This document shows positions 1 through 7,417 of a stretch of DNA of 64,000 nt, piece by piece (position 1 is the first letter of the stretch; each line of letters opens with the position of its first letter). Where the stretch lies: NCBI GenBank assembly GCA_947501695.1, contig CANMWO010000002.1:434001-498000 (forward strand). Direction: 5' to 3'. The DNA comes from an uncultured Sphingomonadaceae bacterium. GTDB lineage: Bacteria > Pseudomonadota > Alphaproteobacteria > Sphingomonadales > Sphingomonadaceae. The position numbers and the translations under genes are program-made. The notes beneath the pieces were generated by a model. It saw nothing but the letters and a program-made list of their open reading frames with translations, searched no databases and had not been told where the DNA came from.

Positions 1-1
1 C

Positions 2-277
2 CAGCTAAAGGAACTGTGTGGTCTGACCGATGGGAATCTCAGCCGTCACATGCAGGTTCTTGAAGAAGCCGGCATGGTCGAGCTCCGCAAAGGATATGAG
101 GGCAAAAGACCGCATACCAATTGTCGGCTCACCGACGAAGGGCGTCTCCGTTTTTCCGAATATCTGCTGGTTTTAGAGCAGGTCCTGCGAGGAGCGGCCA
201 GTGCACCGTCTCCTGAACGCAAAGACAATTCAGATGACGATAGCAGCCCGTTGGGGCTTTCCCCTAAACCAGCATAG
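2..277 (+). CDS. Winged-helix transcriptional regulator (5' end outside window)
   Basis: The reading frame is open from base 2, so the N-terminus lies outside the window; the first ATG visible at 50 is internal. The visible part reads as a winged helix: a recognition helix (LTDGNLSRHMQVLEE) followed by a beta-wing (GYEGKRPHTNCRLTDEGR). This matches the stand-alone winged-helix family related to MarR/ArsR (PF13601-like). A Ser/Asp-rich tail ends 11 bases before the PEP-CTERM protein gene, so it is probably the first gene of the exosortase operon and may regulate it. The family call is good; the target is inferred from context. Confidence 0.75.
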   Translation, partial: QLKELCGLTDGNLSRHMQVLEEAGMVELRKGYEGKRPHTNCRLTDEGRLRFSEYLLVLEQVLRGAASAPSPERKDNSDDDSSPLGLSPKPA

Positions 278-288
278 AGAAACAGAAA

Positions 289-2682
289 ATGAGCGATACA
301 AAACGCGTGGAATGGACAAAGCCTTATGGCGGTCTAGCACTCACATTTGGAGTAATAATCCCCGGGATTACAATCTTGATCGAACTCGTCACGCAGATGT
401 GTGCAGATGCGTTTTTTGATCCCCTGCCTACTTGGCCGATGACATTGCTGGTCGCGGCAGTACCGATAGCCAATTTACATCTTTGGTATGCTTCTCGTTC
501 GGAAGCCAACGTGTCTCCGTGGGCATTGCGGTTCTATGGGGCAACCCTCCTGATTTCCCTCATATACGCGTTGATCATGTTGCCGCTCTATCCGCTTGCC
601 GTGATAGGCATCATATATTTCGGTATCGGCCTGCTGCCCATGGCGCCTTTGTTCACTGCGATATTCATGGGGCTCGGTATCAGCCGATTATCTGAAGTGC
701 ATTCTAGCATCTGGAAGCATTTTTTCACTGGAATGGGTATCGGCCTTGTTTTGCTAATCGCTGCTGATCTTCCCACCAGTGCAACCCGAATCGCCATTAA
801 CATGGCTGAAAAAAGCGATGACACCGATGCAGCGACATTGATGCGGTGGATCGGTAGCGAAGATGACTTGCTTCGCCTCGCCCACGGCGCAACCGGCCGT
901 GCTGGCGGACTTAGTAGTATAATCTTGACCGGTGAGTGGGGCTTCGACCTTTGGGGTAATGGTTTGGCAAATGAAACCATGACAGCCCGGCGGCTCTATT
1001 TCCGGACGACAGGGCGTGCGTATAATAGCAGTGAAAATGCTGGCATCTTAAAAACTGGCAGACAACGTTGGATTTGGGATGGCGATCAAGGCGGTGACGT
1101 CGTGGGCGGCCATGTTGACACGTTATCTTTGGTAAGTTCTCGCATTGATGGCTCCATCTCGGCTGGGAATAACGTCGCCTATAGCGAATGGACGGTGGAA
1201 ATTGCCAACAAGGATAGCCGAGGCGGCGAAGCACGTTTCACTATGGTTCTTCCCGAAGGTGGTGTTGCTTCTAGAGCAACTCTTTGGATCAATGGTGAAC
1301 CGCGCGAAGCGAGCATCGCGGGCCGCGCAGAAGTGAAAGCGGCCTATAAAAAGATTGTGCAACGCCAACGCGACCCCTTGCTGGTAACAACCTCGGGCAA
1401 CGGTCGATTACTGGTTCAGGCTTTTCCGGTGCCGGCTAATGGTGTGATGAAATTCAGGATCGGCTTTTCCGCTCCCCTTTCAATCGCCAACGATGGAGCA
1501 CGTTCCATTGCCATGCCGGCAATCGTTGAACAGAATTTTCGCATCACAGACGATTTGAAGCACAGCATCTGGATGGAAGGTGACATTCCAATACGCCAAA
1601 CAGGCTGGGCGGTTAGTACAGCCAAAGACGGCGCAACGAGGCTGCGTGCGTCGCTCGAAGATCAGGAATTACGCTTGAAGCGCCCGCGTATCATGGCGGA
1701 AAAAATTGATGGCCCCGTTTTCATGACGGCAACGATAGACTCTGGAAAAAAAGGGCCGCTTGTTGCGGTTCAACAGAGTATTACGAGGAAGCGGGGCAAC
1801 AGCTTGGGTGGCATCACTATTCTGCTCGATGGATCGACGTCCAACGAAAATGCCGCAGAAGCGCTGTCTGATGCCCTGGATGGAATAGCGACGAAAACTC
1901 CGGTTGGGTTATTAATCGCTGCGGATGATCCGATCATAGTTGATCGTGCGCCATGGTCCGAAACGCAAAAGGCCAAATTTGTTGACGCCATTGCTGATGC
2001 GGATTTTGTTGGCGGAATTGACAATATACCGACACTTGTCAATGCGCTCGAGAATAGCTTGGGCGGCGAAGACGTTATATTATGGGTTCACGGTCCACAG
2101 CCTGTTGAATTCGCGGCATCGAAATCTGTGCTCGAACAATCTCTGGAACGTGGCGGGGCGGTCAAACCGAAATTGCTACGCTATCAAGCGACGCCCGGGC
2201 GTACATTTACAGTGCAAGGAGCGGCCATATTTGAAACAGCGCGAGAGGTTTCGCCGAGCGGGAATGTGGAAACCGATTTGCGTGCTTTGCTCTCAGACAT
2301 CACATCCACAGAACCGAGCTGGCAGATTGAACGCTCTGCCACCCAAAAAGAAGGGCCTGGATCTCCGCATATAGTCCGACTTTGGGCTGCAAAGGAGTTG
2401 GCAATCGCTGCGCTCTATGAGGGTGAAGAACGGGAGCAGGCGATTAATCTGGCGTACCAACTGAACATCATCACCCCGGTTAGCGGTGCTGTGGTTCTGG
2501 AGACCGATCAAAATTATGATGAGAACGGTCTACCCGTACCCTCTTCCGATGAAGTGCCTAGCGTACCCGAACCGCATGAATGGGCGTTGATCATCTTGCT
2601 GATATTGTTTGTCGGCTGGGCCATCAGGCGCAGAGGTTATTCGTTAGACCAGCTCTTCTCCAGACCACTAGCAAGTACATGA
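289..2682 (+). CDS. Polytopic VIT-domain protein with C-terminal PEP-CTERM sorting signal
   Basis: A 797-residue membrane protein. Residues 14-165 hold about four or five hydrophobic segments. A large extracytoplasmic part follows, with a VIT (vault/inter-alpha-trypsin) domain at roughly 299-395. Near the C-terminus is a PEP-CTERM tripartite signal: VPEP at 759-762, a hydrophobic helix, then Arg-Arg-Arg at 780-782. Most PEP-CTERM proteins have only a signal peptide plus the C-terminal helix; a multi-spanning form resembles the PEP_integral (TIGR02921) type. About 15 residues follow the Arg cluster, more than usual. The stop overlaps the exosortase start (ATGA), which points to translational coupling and a dedicated sortase-substrate pair. 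The biochemical role is unknown. Confidence 0.8.
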   Translation: MSDTKRVEWTKPYGGLALTFGVIIPGITILIELVTQMCADAFFDPLPTWPMTLLVAAVPIANLHLWYASRSEANVSPWALRFYGATLLISLIYALIMLPLYPLAVIGIIYFGIGLLPMAPLFTAIFMGLGISRLSEVHSSIWKHFFTGMGIGLVLLIAADLPTSATRIAINMAEKSDDTDAATLMRWIGSEDDLLRLAHGATGRAGGLSSIILTGEWGFDLWGNGLANETMTARRLYFRTTGRAYNSSENAGILKTGRQRWIWDGDQGGDVVGGHVDTLSLVSSRIDGSISAGNNVAYSEWTVEIANKDSRGGEARFTMVLPEGGVASRATLWINGEPREASIAGRAEVKAAYKKIVQRQRDPLLVTTSGNGRLLVQAFPVPANGVMKFRIGFSAPLSIANDGARSIAMPAIVEQNFRITDDLKHSIWMEGDIPIRQTGWAVSTAKDGATRLRASLEDQELRLKRPRIMAEKIDGPVFMTATIDSGKKGPLVAVQQSITRKRGNSLGGITILLDGSTSNENAAEALSDALDGIATKTPVGLLIAADDPIIVDRAPWSETQKAKFVDAIADADFVGGIDNIPTLVNALENSLGGEDVILWVHGPQPVEFAASKSVLEQSLERGGAVKPKLLRYQATPGRTFTVQGAAIFETAREVSPSGNVETDLRALLSDITSTEPSWQIERSATQKEGPGSPHIVRLWAAKELAIAALYEGEEREQAINLAYQLNIITPVSGAVVLETDQNYDENGLPVPSSDEVPSVPEPHEWALIILLILFVGWAIRRRGYSLDQLFSRPLAST

Positions 2683-3464
2683 TTCAGGCACGTTATGCCG
2701 TGTTGCTTCTGGCGGCCGCATATTGGGATGCTTGGCGCTTGCTCATTGGACGGATTGGTGACGGAGCGGCTGCAATTCCCATTTTGATATTGTTGGTCGG
2801 CTTTGCGATTGCCTGGATCAAGCTAACGACTGACCGCCGGGTTCCTGCAATTTTGGTGGGTATCGTCCTTGCCGCATTTATCATCGTTTCAATATGGGGG
2901 ACAGCAATGATCAAAATTGGTGTCGCCTTGATTGCAATCATGATGGTTGTCCATCGCGGATTTGGGGGAAAAAGGCCACCCTTCGCAGCAATCGGTGTTG
3001 GCCTGATGGCACTCCCAATATTACCATCACTTGATTTCTATCTGGCTTGGCCGATGCGCCAATTGTCTGCAACATTAACCGCCGGACTGTTGAGATTAAA
3101 CGGATTCTCCGTGCATGTCGAAGGTGTTGCAATCGCATGGCAGGATCAACTGCTGCTGTTTGATGGCCCATGCAGCGGTATCAGAATGCTATGGGCCGCA
3201 TTGTTACTGACCAGCATATTATCGCTGATCGGCCGGATTGGTGCATGGCGTTACGGAGCCGCATTGGTCATCACAGCGGTTCTTGCAATCTTTGCCAACG
3301 CTTTGCGCGCGGCGAGCTTATTCTATCTGGAAACCGGATTTGTTCCAAGAATGGAAGGGCCAGTTTTTCATGAACTGGTTGGCATATCATCCTTCGTTAT
3401 GCTGGGAGTGTTGCTGGTCTATGGATTTTACAAGCAGGATGAAAGGATGCCAAAATGCGCCTGA
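2679..3464 (+). CDS. Exosortase (EpsH/Xrt family)
   Basis: Integral membrane transpeptidase-like enzyme expected to cleave PEP-CTERM proteins. The start at 2679 gives 261 residues and overlaps the upstream stop by four bases. All three family hallmarks are visible: the catalytic Cys165 in GPCSGIRML, Arg210 in ANALRAAS, and His231 in FHELVG. About eight hydrophobic segments span the protein. It lies between a PEP-CTERM protein and an EpsI-like protein, with no exopolysaccharide genes nearby, so it is probably a narrow-target exosortase; I cannot assign the Xrt subtype. It overlaps the next gene by 10 bases. Confidence 0.88.
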   Translation: MIQARYAVLLLAAAYWDAWRLLIGRIGDGAAAIPILILLVGFAIAWIKLTTDRRVPAILVGIVLAAFIIVSIWGTAMIKIGVALIAIMMVVHRGFGGKRPPFAAIGVGLMALPILPSLDFYLAWPMRQLSATLTAGLLRLNGFSVHVEGVAIAWQDQLLLFDGPCSGIRMLWAALLLTSILSLIGRIGAWRYGAALVITAVLAIFANALRAASLFYLETGFVPRMEGPVFHELVGISSFVMLGVLLVYGFYKQDERMPKCA

Positions 3465-3967
3465 TCATTCTCGCTATTCTAACCGGTGGAGCCGCGTTTT
3501 CGCCATTGGTGCCCGAAAAGGAAAGCGGAGCGAAAATACCCTCTTCCTGGCCAACTCAGTTTGACGAGAAAATCCTGTCGCCCTTGCCGGCAGCTGCGGC
3601 TGATAGATATTTCCAAAACGGGTTTCCTGGCCATGTTGCTCGTTTTTCCGACGGGCGGAGACAGATTGTTTTGCGGCAAGTGAATGAAGCAACCCGAAAA
3701 CTCCACCCGGCCCGCGATTGCTTTCAGGCACTGGGATATACCATCGATAATGCTGCCATGGAGCGTACGGACCAGAGACAGGCGCGATCCTGCTTTGATG
3801 CCGCGAAAGACGGCAAAACCCTCCGCATCTGTGAGGCGGTGACAGATGCGGAAGGCAATAGCTTTCCTGAAGTGTCAGCTTGGTACTGGCCGGCTCTTAC
3901 CGGTCAATCAAAGGGACCATGGCTCGCCGCGACGACAGTCGAAACTGTCAACCGCTCGACACCATGA
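3455..3967 (+). CDS. EpsI-like exosortase-associated protein
   Basis: A 170-residue protein with one N-terminal hydrophobic segment, probably exported. The stretch LHPARDCFQALGYTI resembles the EpsI signature in which a Pro and a Cys precede a Gly-rich turn, and the C-terminal part (SAWYWPAL, GPWLAATTVE) fits the beta-rich end of EpsI-like domains. EpsI-like proteins accompany or are fused to exosortases. An AAAGGA Shine-Dalgarno sequence precedes the ATG, which lies inside the exosortase gene. Its 3' end overlaps the convergent rtcA gene by 20 bases. The call rests on motif resemblance plus position. Confidence 0.6.
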   Translation: MRLIILAILTGGAAFSPLVPEKESGAKIPSSWPTQFDEKILSPLPAAAADRYFQNGFPGHVARFSDGRRQIVLRQVNEATRKLHPARDCFQALGYTIDNAAMERTDQRQARSCFDAAKDGKTLRICEAVTDAEGNSFPEVSAWYWPALTGQSKGPWLAATTVETVNRSTP

Positions 3968-4961
3968 ACACGCCGTTTTCTTGCTGATCAAATTCGAATT
4001 TTCGACCCGTGAAACGTTCAATGATGTCAGCGCCGGTTCTTGCATGCTGGCTGGGCTTCACCGTTGTAAATGATCCTCCACCCGCAAGGGCAAATGGGAG
4101 AAGCAGCTGATCCGCAAGATAGGGACCCGCAAAAGCATCGCTTTCCATATAACCCTTCATCCGGTTAGCCGCCGTTTTTGCAAGCCGTTCAGCTTTCAGA
4201 CCCAGCTTGCCAAAGCCGCCTACCACTTCAGTAACATGCTCATATTCGGCCTCAAGAAGCAGAATATTCCCCGGCCCCTGATCTTCGGGAAGCTGACGTA
4301 CACCAATGACATCTTCATCCCATTGCAGAACTTTTCGGGCTGCTTTTACTTCGCGTTCCGCCACTTCTTGGGGCAGTCCCGTGAACATTGCCGTTCCGAT
4401 GACTGAGCGTAGTTCGCCGCGATCAATACAATCCATCCGCTTTAGCGGTGCTGGATCGATATCAATCTCGATTTTACCACCACCACGTGGATAGAAGCCG
4501 TGGCGCACCAGTCGCGCAGAGACTTTTGGTCCCATACGATTGATAATCGGTAGGAACGATCGTTCTATAAAATCAAACGGAGGGGCGAGCATATTATGAG
4601 TGCCCCCTTCCAGCGTGATATGCGAAGCTGTGTCTGCGTATAAAAGCGGCGGAAGAACCGTTTGCAGGACTAGATTTGTGCTGCCTGCCGTACCAACCGC
4701 AAACTTGTAGTTTCCGGCCTTCGTTTTTCCAGGCCGAAAAGTGATTTCGGAGGCACCCACAGCGAGGCCTTCGCAAACGGATTCGCTAATCGCACAGACG
4801 GCTTCAAGTGCTGTCACATGCTGACGCATCATCCCGGTCTTCTCGCGCTTACCGCGAATATTTGTAATCTGAAAAGGCTCTCCAGTGATAAGCGAGAGCG
4901 ATGCAGAGGTTCTGAGAACCTGTCCGCCGCCTTCGCCTTCTGAGCCATCAATAATAATCAT
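3948..4961 (-). CDS. rtcA: RNA 3'-terminal phosphate cyclase
   Basis: RtcA converts RNA 3'-phosphates to 2',3'-cyclic phosphates using ATP through a covalent RtcA-(histidinyl)-AMP intermediate. The 337-residue length is normal. Family signatures seen: N-terminal IDGSEGEGGGQVLRTS, RGKREKTGMMRQH, YPRGGGKIE in the middle, and the nucleophile His306 in PSQHARTGAD near the C-terminus. It is the last gene of a minus-strand operon after rtcB and an RlaP-type nucleotidyltransferase, overlapping the latter by four bases. Expression is probably under the sigma-54/RtcR control seen upstream of rtcB. Confidence 0.95.
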   Translation of the reverse strand: MIIIDGSEGEGGGQVLRTSASLSLITGEPFQITNIRGKREKTGMMRQHVTALEAVCAISESVCEGLAVGASEITFRPGKTKAGNYKFAVGTAGSTNLVLQTVLPPLLYADTASHITLEGGTHNMLAPPFDFIERSFLPIINRMGPKVSARLVRHGFYPRGGGKIEIDIDPAPLKRMDCIDRGELRSVIGTAMFTGLPQEVAEREVKAARKVLQWDEDVIGVRQLPEDQGPGNILLLEAEYEHVTEVVGGFGKLGLKAERLAKTAANRMKGYMESDAFAGPYLADQLLLPFALAGGGSFTTVKPSQHARTGADIIERFTGRKFEFDQQENGVFMVSSG

Positions 4962-5758
4962 GAGTTCACCAGTTCTAAAAATATCTCTTCGGCACGCGCG
5001 TAGAATCTATCGTCTTCCCTTGATTTTCCGGAAACTTCAGACGCGCGGCCCAATTCATTGTTTATAAGCGTATCGACTAGCGGTTTCCGCGCGCCATTGC
5101 TCTTTTCGTTTGTTGTCTTTTTGGCTTCAACCAATTCATCGATATCAGCAACCAAGCTATCTGTTAGGTCACTGGCATCAATCAATGCTTGCAGGTTCAT
5201 TGGCGGTCTTTGGCCAGGGCGATTGCGCAGAAAACGGATCGCTAGGGCTGGCCGCAAAGAATAGAAGTATTTTTTGACAGGGACGTCGCCCTCAACTTCT
5301 ATCCAGCGCTGTGCATTGTTCCGTCCAAGATTGGCGTAATGATGTGCCAAAGCCCGGCCGTCAAATACCTGATCAGCCAATGTCCCTAAAGCATCCACAA
5401 CGGGATGATCCTGCCGATATCGGATCGGCGATTCAATCCATTCGCTAACTACGGCATTGGATTTCATTAAAAGACCAAGGCCTTTACGAATGTCCCAGCC
5501 ATTGAGATCAATCTCATCCAAGATTGGTTGTTCGATTACATCCCGTCCGGGACGTAGGCTCAGATACCAATCGCGTGTCCGGACATAGATAAATCGCACG
5601 TCATAATCGCTATCAGGTGAAGGAAACCCCCACGCCCGCGACCCGGACTCAACAGCCATTAATATGCGGACATTTTCTTCAGTTTCGATTTTGGCAAGAC
5701 GGCTTTCAATCTCTGTCTGAACGCCCATTGGAATGGTGTCGATTTTGATGTGCGACAT
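4958..5758 (-). CDS. RlaP-type nucleotidyltransferase of RNA-repair operon
   Basis: A 266-residue DNA-polymerase-beta-superfamily nucleotidyltransferase (PF10127/COG3541 type). The active-site signature GSRAWGFPSPDSDYDV (residues about 39-54) contains the Gly-Ser pair and the paired Asp metal ligands. This family, called RlaP, recurs beside RNA ligases and is thought to act on RNA ends, perhaps adding nucleotides during repair; the exact reaction is not established as far as I know. It sits 30 bases after rtcB and overlaps rtcA by four bases, so the three are probably co-transcribed. GGGAA serves as a Shine-Dalgarno sequence. Confidence 0.85.
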   Translation of the reverse strand: MSHIKIDTIPMGVQTEIESRLAKIETEENVRILMAVESGSRAWGFPSPDSDYDVRFIYVRTRDWYLSLRPGRDVIEQPILDEIDLNGWDIRKGLGLLMKSNAVVSEWIESPIRYRQDHPVVDALGTLADQVFDGRALAHHYANLGRNNAQRWIEVEGDVPVKKYFYSLRPALAIRFLRNRPGQRPPMNLQALIDASDLTDSLVADIDELVEAKKTTNEKSNGARKPLVDTLINNELGRASEVSGKSREDDRFYARAEEIFLELVNS

Positions 5759-5788
5759 AAGTAATTCCCAAAAGCCGGTGTGTGAAGG

Positions 5789-7015
5789 TCATCCCTTCAC
5801 ACACACAACCTGTTTCAGCGTATGGACAATCTCGACGAGATCATCCTGCGCGGCCATGACCGCTTCGATAGGCTTATAGACCTTTGGCGTTTCATCGAGC
5901 ACACCGATATCCTTCCGGCATTCAACGCCTTTGGTATCTTCAATATGCTCTTCCAGCGTCACTGCTTTCTTGGCCTCGGTCCGCGACATCACGCGGCCAG
6001 CGCCATGGCTGCAGCTTTCAAAGGACTCCCGGTTTCCGAGGCCCCGAACAATGAACGATTTTGCGCCCATTGATCCTGGAATAATGCCCATCATGCCCTT
6101 GGAGGCACGCACGGCACCTTTCCGGGTGATGAGAACATCTTCACCAAAATGCCGTTCCCGATTGACGTAGTTATGGTGGCAGTTAATCGCCTCCATTTCC
6201 GCATCAAACGGTTTTGCAATCTGACTGCGCAGCGCCTTGATGACATTTTTCATCATCATCTGGCGGTTTGCCGCGGCAAAATCCTGTGCCCAGCCCACCG
6301 CCTCGACATAGTCATCGAAATGGTCGGTCCCTTCCGGGAAATAGGCCAGATTCTGATCCGGCAGATTGATATGCCATTTGCGCATATCTTGCTTGGCCAG
6401 TTCAATGAACTGCGAGCCAATGGCGTTACCTACGCCCCGCGAACCACTGTGCAGCATCACCCACACCCGGTCTTCGGTATCAAGGCATAGTTCAATAAAG
6501 TGGTTGCCTGTACCGAGCGTACCGAGATGCGCGATGTTATTGGTGTTCTTAAACCGAGGATATTTGTCCGTGATCCGATCAAAACGCGCAGACAGCGGCG
6601 CCCATGCATCGGTGATCTCATTTGTAGCATCACCCCATGAACCTTTGTCCCGCCGACCCCGACCTACCGACCGGCCATGTGGCACGGCAGCTTCGATCGC
6701 ACTCCGAATGCCTTCCAGATTATCCGGAAGGTCACTTGCCATAAGCGAAGTTTGAGCGGCCATCATGCCGCAACCAATATCAACACCAACGGCGGCTGGA
6801 ATAACAGCGCCCTTGGTTGGAATAACCGAACCAATGGTCGCGCCGATGCCGATATGGACATCGGGCATGACTGCAAGATGGCCGAAGATAAATGGCATCT
6901 GCGCCGCTTTTGAAAGCTGAACGCGGGCTCCATCATCAACTGGGACACCGCGTGTCCACATTTTGATCGGGTGTCCGCCTTCAACGTCCAAATATTCATA
7001 TTTTGTATCGACCAT
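5789..7015 (-). CDS. rtcB: RNA-splicing ligase RtcB
   Basis: GTP- and Mn-dependent ligase joining RNA 2',3'-cyclic phosphate or 3'-phosphate ends to 5'-OH ends. I chose the ATG at 7015 (408 residues, as in E. coli) over one six codons upstream, because AAGGAG lies eight bases before it. Metal and catalytic residues are all present: Asp79 and Cys82 in GVDIGCG, His172 in GTGNHFIEL, His189 in LHSGSRG, His280/281 in NCHHNYV, and His337 in CSHGAGR, the residue guanylylated in the family. The tRNA at 7078-7153 and the sigma-54 promoter at 7253-7269 lie directly upstream. Confidence 0.96.
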   Translation of the reverse strand: MVDTKYEYLDVEGGHPIKMWTRGVPVDDGARVQLSKAAQMPFIFGHLAVMPDVHIGIGATIGSVIPTKGAVIPAAVGVDIGCGMMAAQTSLMASDLPDNLEGIRSAIEAAVPHGRSVGRGRRDKGSWGDATNEITDAWAPLSARFDRITDKYPRFKNTNNIAHLGTLGTGNHFIELCLDTEDRVWVMLHSGSRGVGNAIGSQFIELAKQDMRKWHINLPDQNLAYFPEGTDHFDDYVEAVGWAQDFAAANRQMMMKNVIKALRSQIAKPFDAEMEAINCHHNYVNRERHFGEDVLITRKGAVRASKGMMGIIPGSMGAKSFIVRGLGNRESFESCSHGAGRVMSRTEAKKAVTLEEHIEDTKGVECRKDIGVLDETPKVYKPIEAVMAAQDDLVEIVHTLKQVVCVKG

Positions 7016-7077
7016 TGCAGGTCTCCTTATCATATTCTTTAGCAGCCAAGGGCCACATGGATAGGATCATAAAAATC

Positions 7078-7153
7078 TGGTCAGGACGGCTGGACTTGAA
7101 CCAACAACATCATGCTTCCAAAGCACACGCTCTACCGATTGAACTACATCCTG
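7078..7153 (-). tRNA. tRNA-like gene, anticodon UGG (Pro), in leader of rtcB operon
   Basis: Folds into a full 76-nt cloverleaf with encoded CCA (7078-7080): acceptor CAGGATG/CGTCCTG with C1-G72 and A73; D-stem GTTC/GAGC; anticodon stem TGTGC/GCATG with two G-U pairs; loop TTTGGAA placing UGG at 7118-7120; T-arm GTTGG-TTCAAGT-CCAGC. C1-G72, A73, G35 and G36 are Pro identity features, but position 37 is A where tRNA-Pro normally has G. From memory, the D-arm and variable region look closer to tRNA-Trp. It sits 62 bases upstream of rtcB and downstream of a sigma-54 promoter. It may be a working tRNA, a substrate or decoy for the repair system, or a regulatory tRNA-like RNA. Confidence 0.8.
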
Positions 7154-7158
7154 CTTTT

Positions 7159-7203
7159 GGAAACCTCGGGAGCGGCTGGCCCATTCCAGCCGCTCCGGTT
7201 TCC
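7159..7203 (-). ncRNA. Strong hairpin directly 5' of the rtcB-leader tRNA
   Basis: In the minus-strand RNA an 18-bp stem forms: 7 bp (GGAAACC/GGTTTCC) plus 11 bp (GGAGCGGCTGG/CCAGCCGCTCC), separated by a three-base bulge on one side, with a six-base loop. Five bases (AAAAG) separate it from the first base of the tRNA. No U-tract follows, so it is not an obvious intrinsic terminator. Together with the tRNA it would make a structured RNA of about 165 nt from the predicted start near 7243. Y-RNAs of some RNA-repair operons also combine a long stem with a tRNA-like part; any homology here is inference. Confidence 0.6.
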
Positions 7204-7252
7204 GCCTCATCCGGTTGACCATGTTTGCTCAATCAATCGGACGCTCATAGCA

Positions 7253-7269
7253 TTGCAGCGACCGTGCCA
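7253..7269 (-). promoter_or_regulatory. Sigma-54 promoter of the RNA-repair operon
   Basis: Read on the minus strand the site is TGGCACG-GTCG-CTGCAA. This matches the sigma-54 (RpoN) consensus TGGCACG-N4-TTGC at every position except the first T of the -12 element, with exact GG-to-GC spacing. Transcription would start near 7243 and run through the hairpin, the tRNA, rtcB, the RlaP gene and rtcA. The adjacent divergent gene is the sigma-54 activator rtcR, which controls such operons in E. coli. Confidence 0.88.
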
Positions 7270-7417
7270 GTTTTACGATTTCCGGTGAAAATAATATTTA
7301 AGATATTGAATAATATACGATAACTGTAATTTCTTGAATTACTCTTATTCTTCCAATCTGCGTAGAGCTTTCAATTATTATATATCTTTAGATAATATTT
7401 TATCCTATAAGATAATA

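Noticed and set aside
588-980. Minus-strand ORF of 130 codons
   Set aside because: Antisense to the VIT/PEP-CTERM gene and without any recognisable feature.
7159-7203. The hairpin as an intrinsic terminator
   Set aside because: No U-tract follows on either strand; on the minus strand it is followed by AAAAG and the tRNA.
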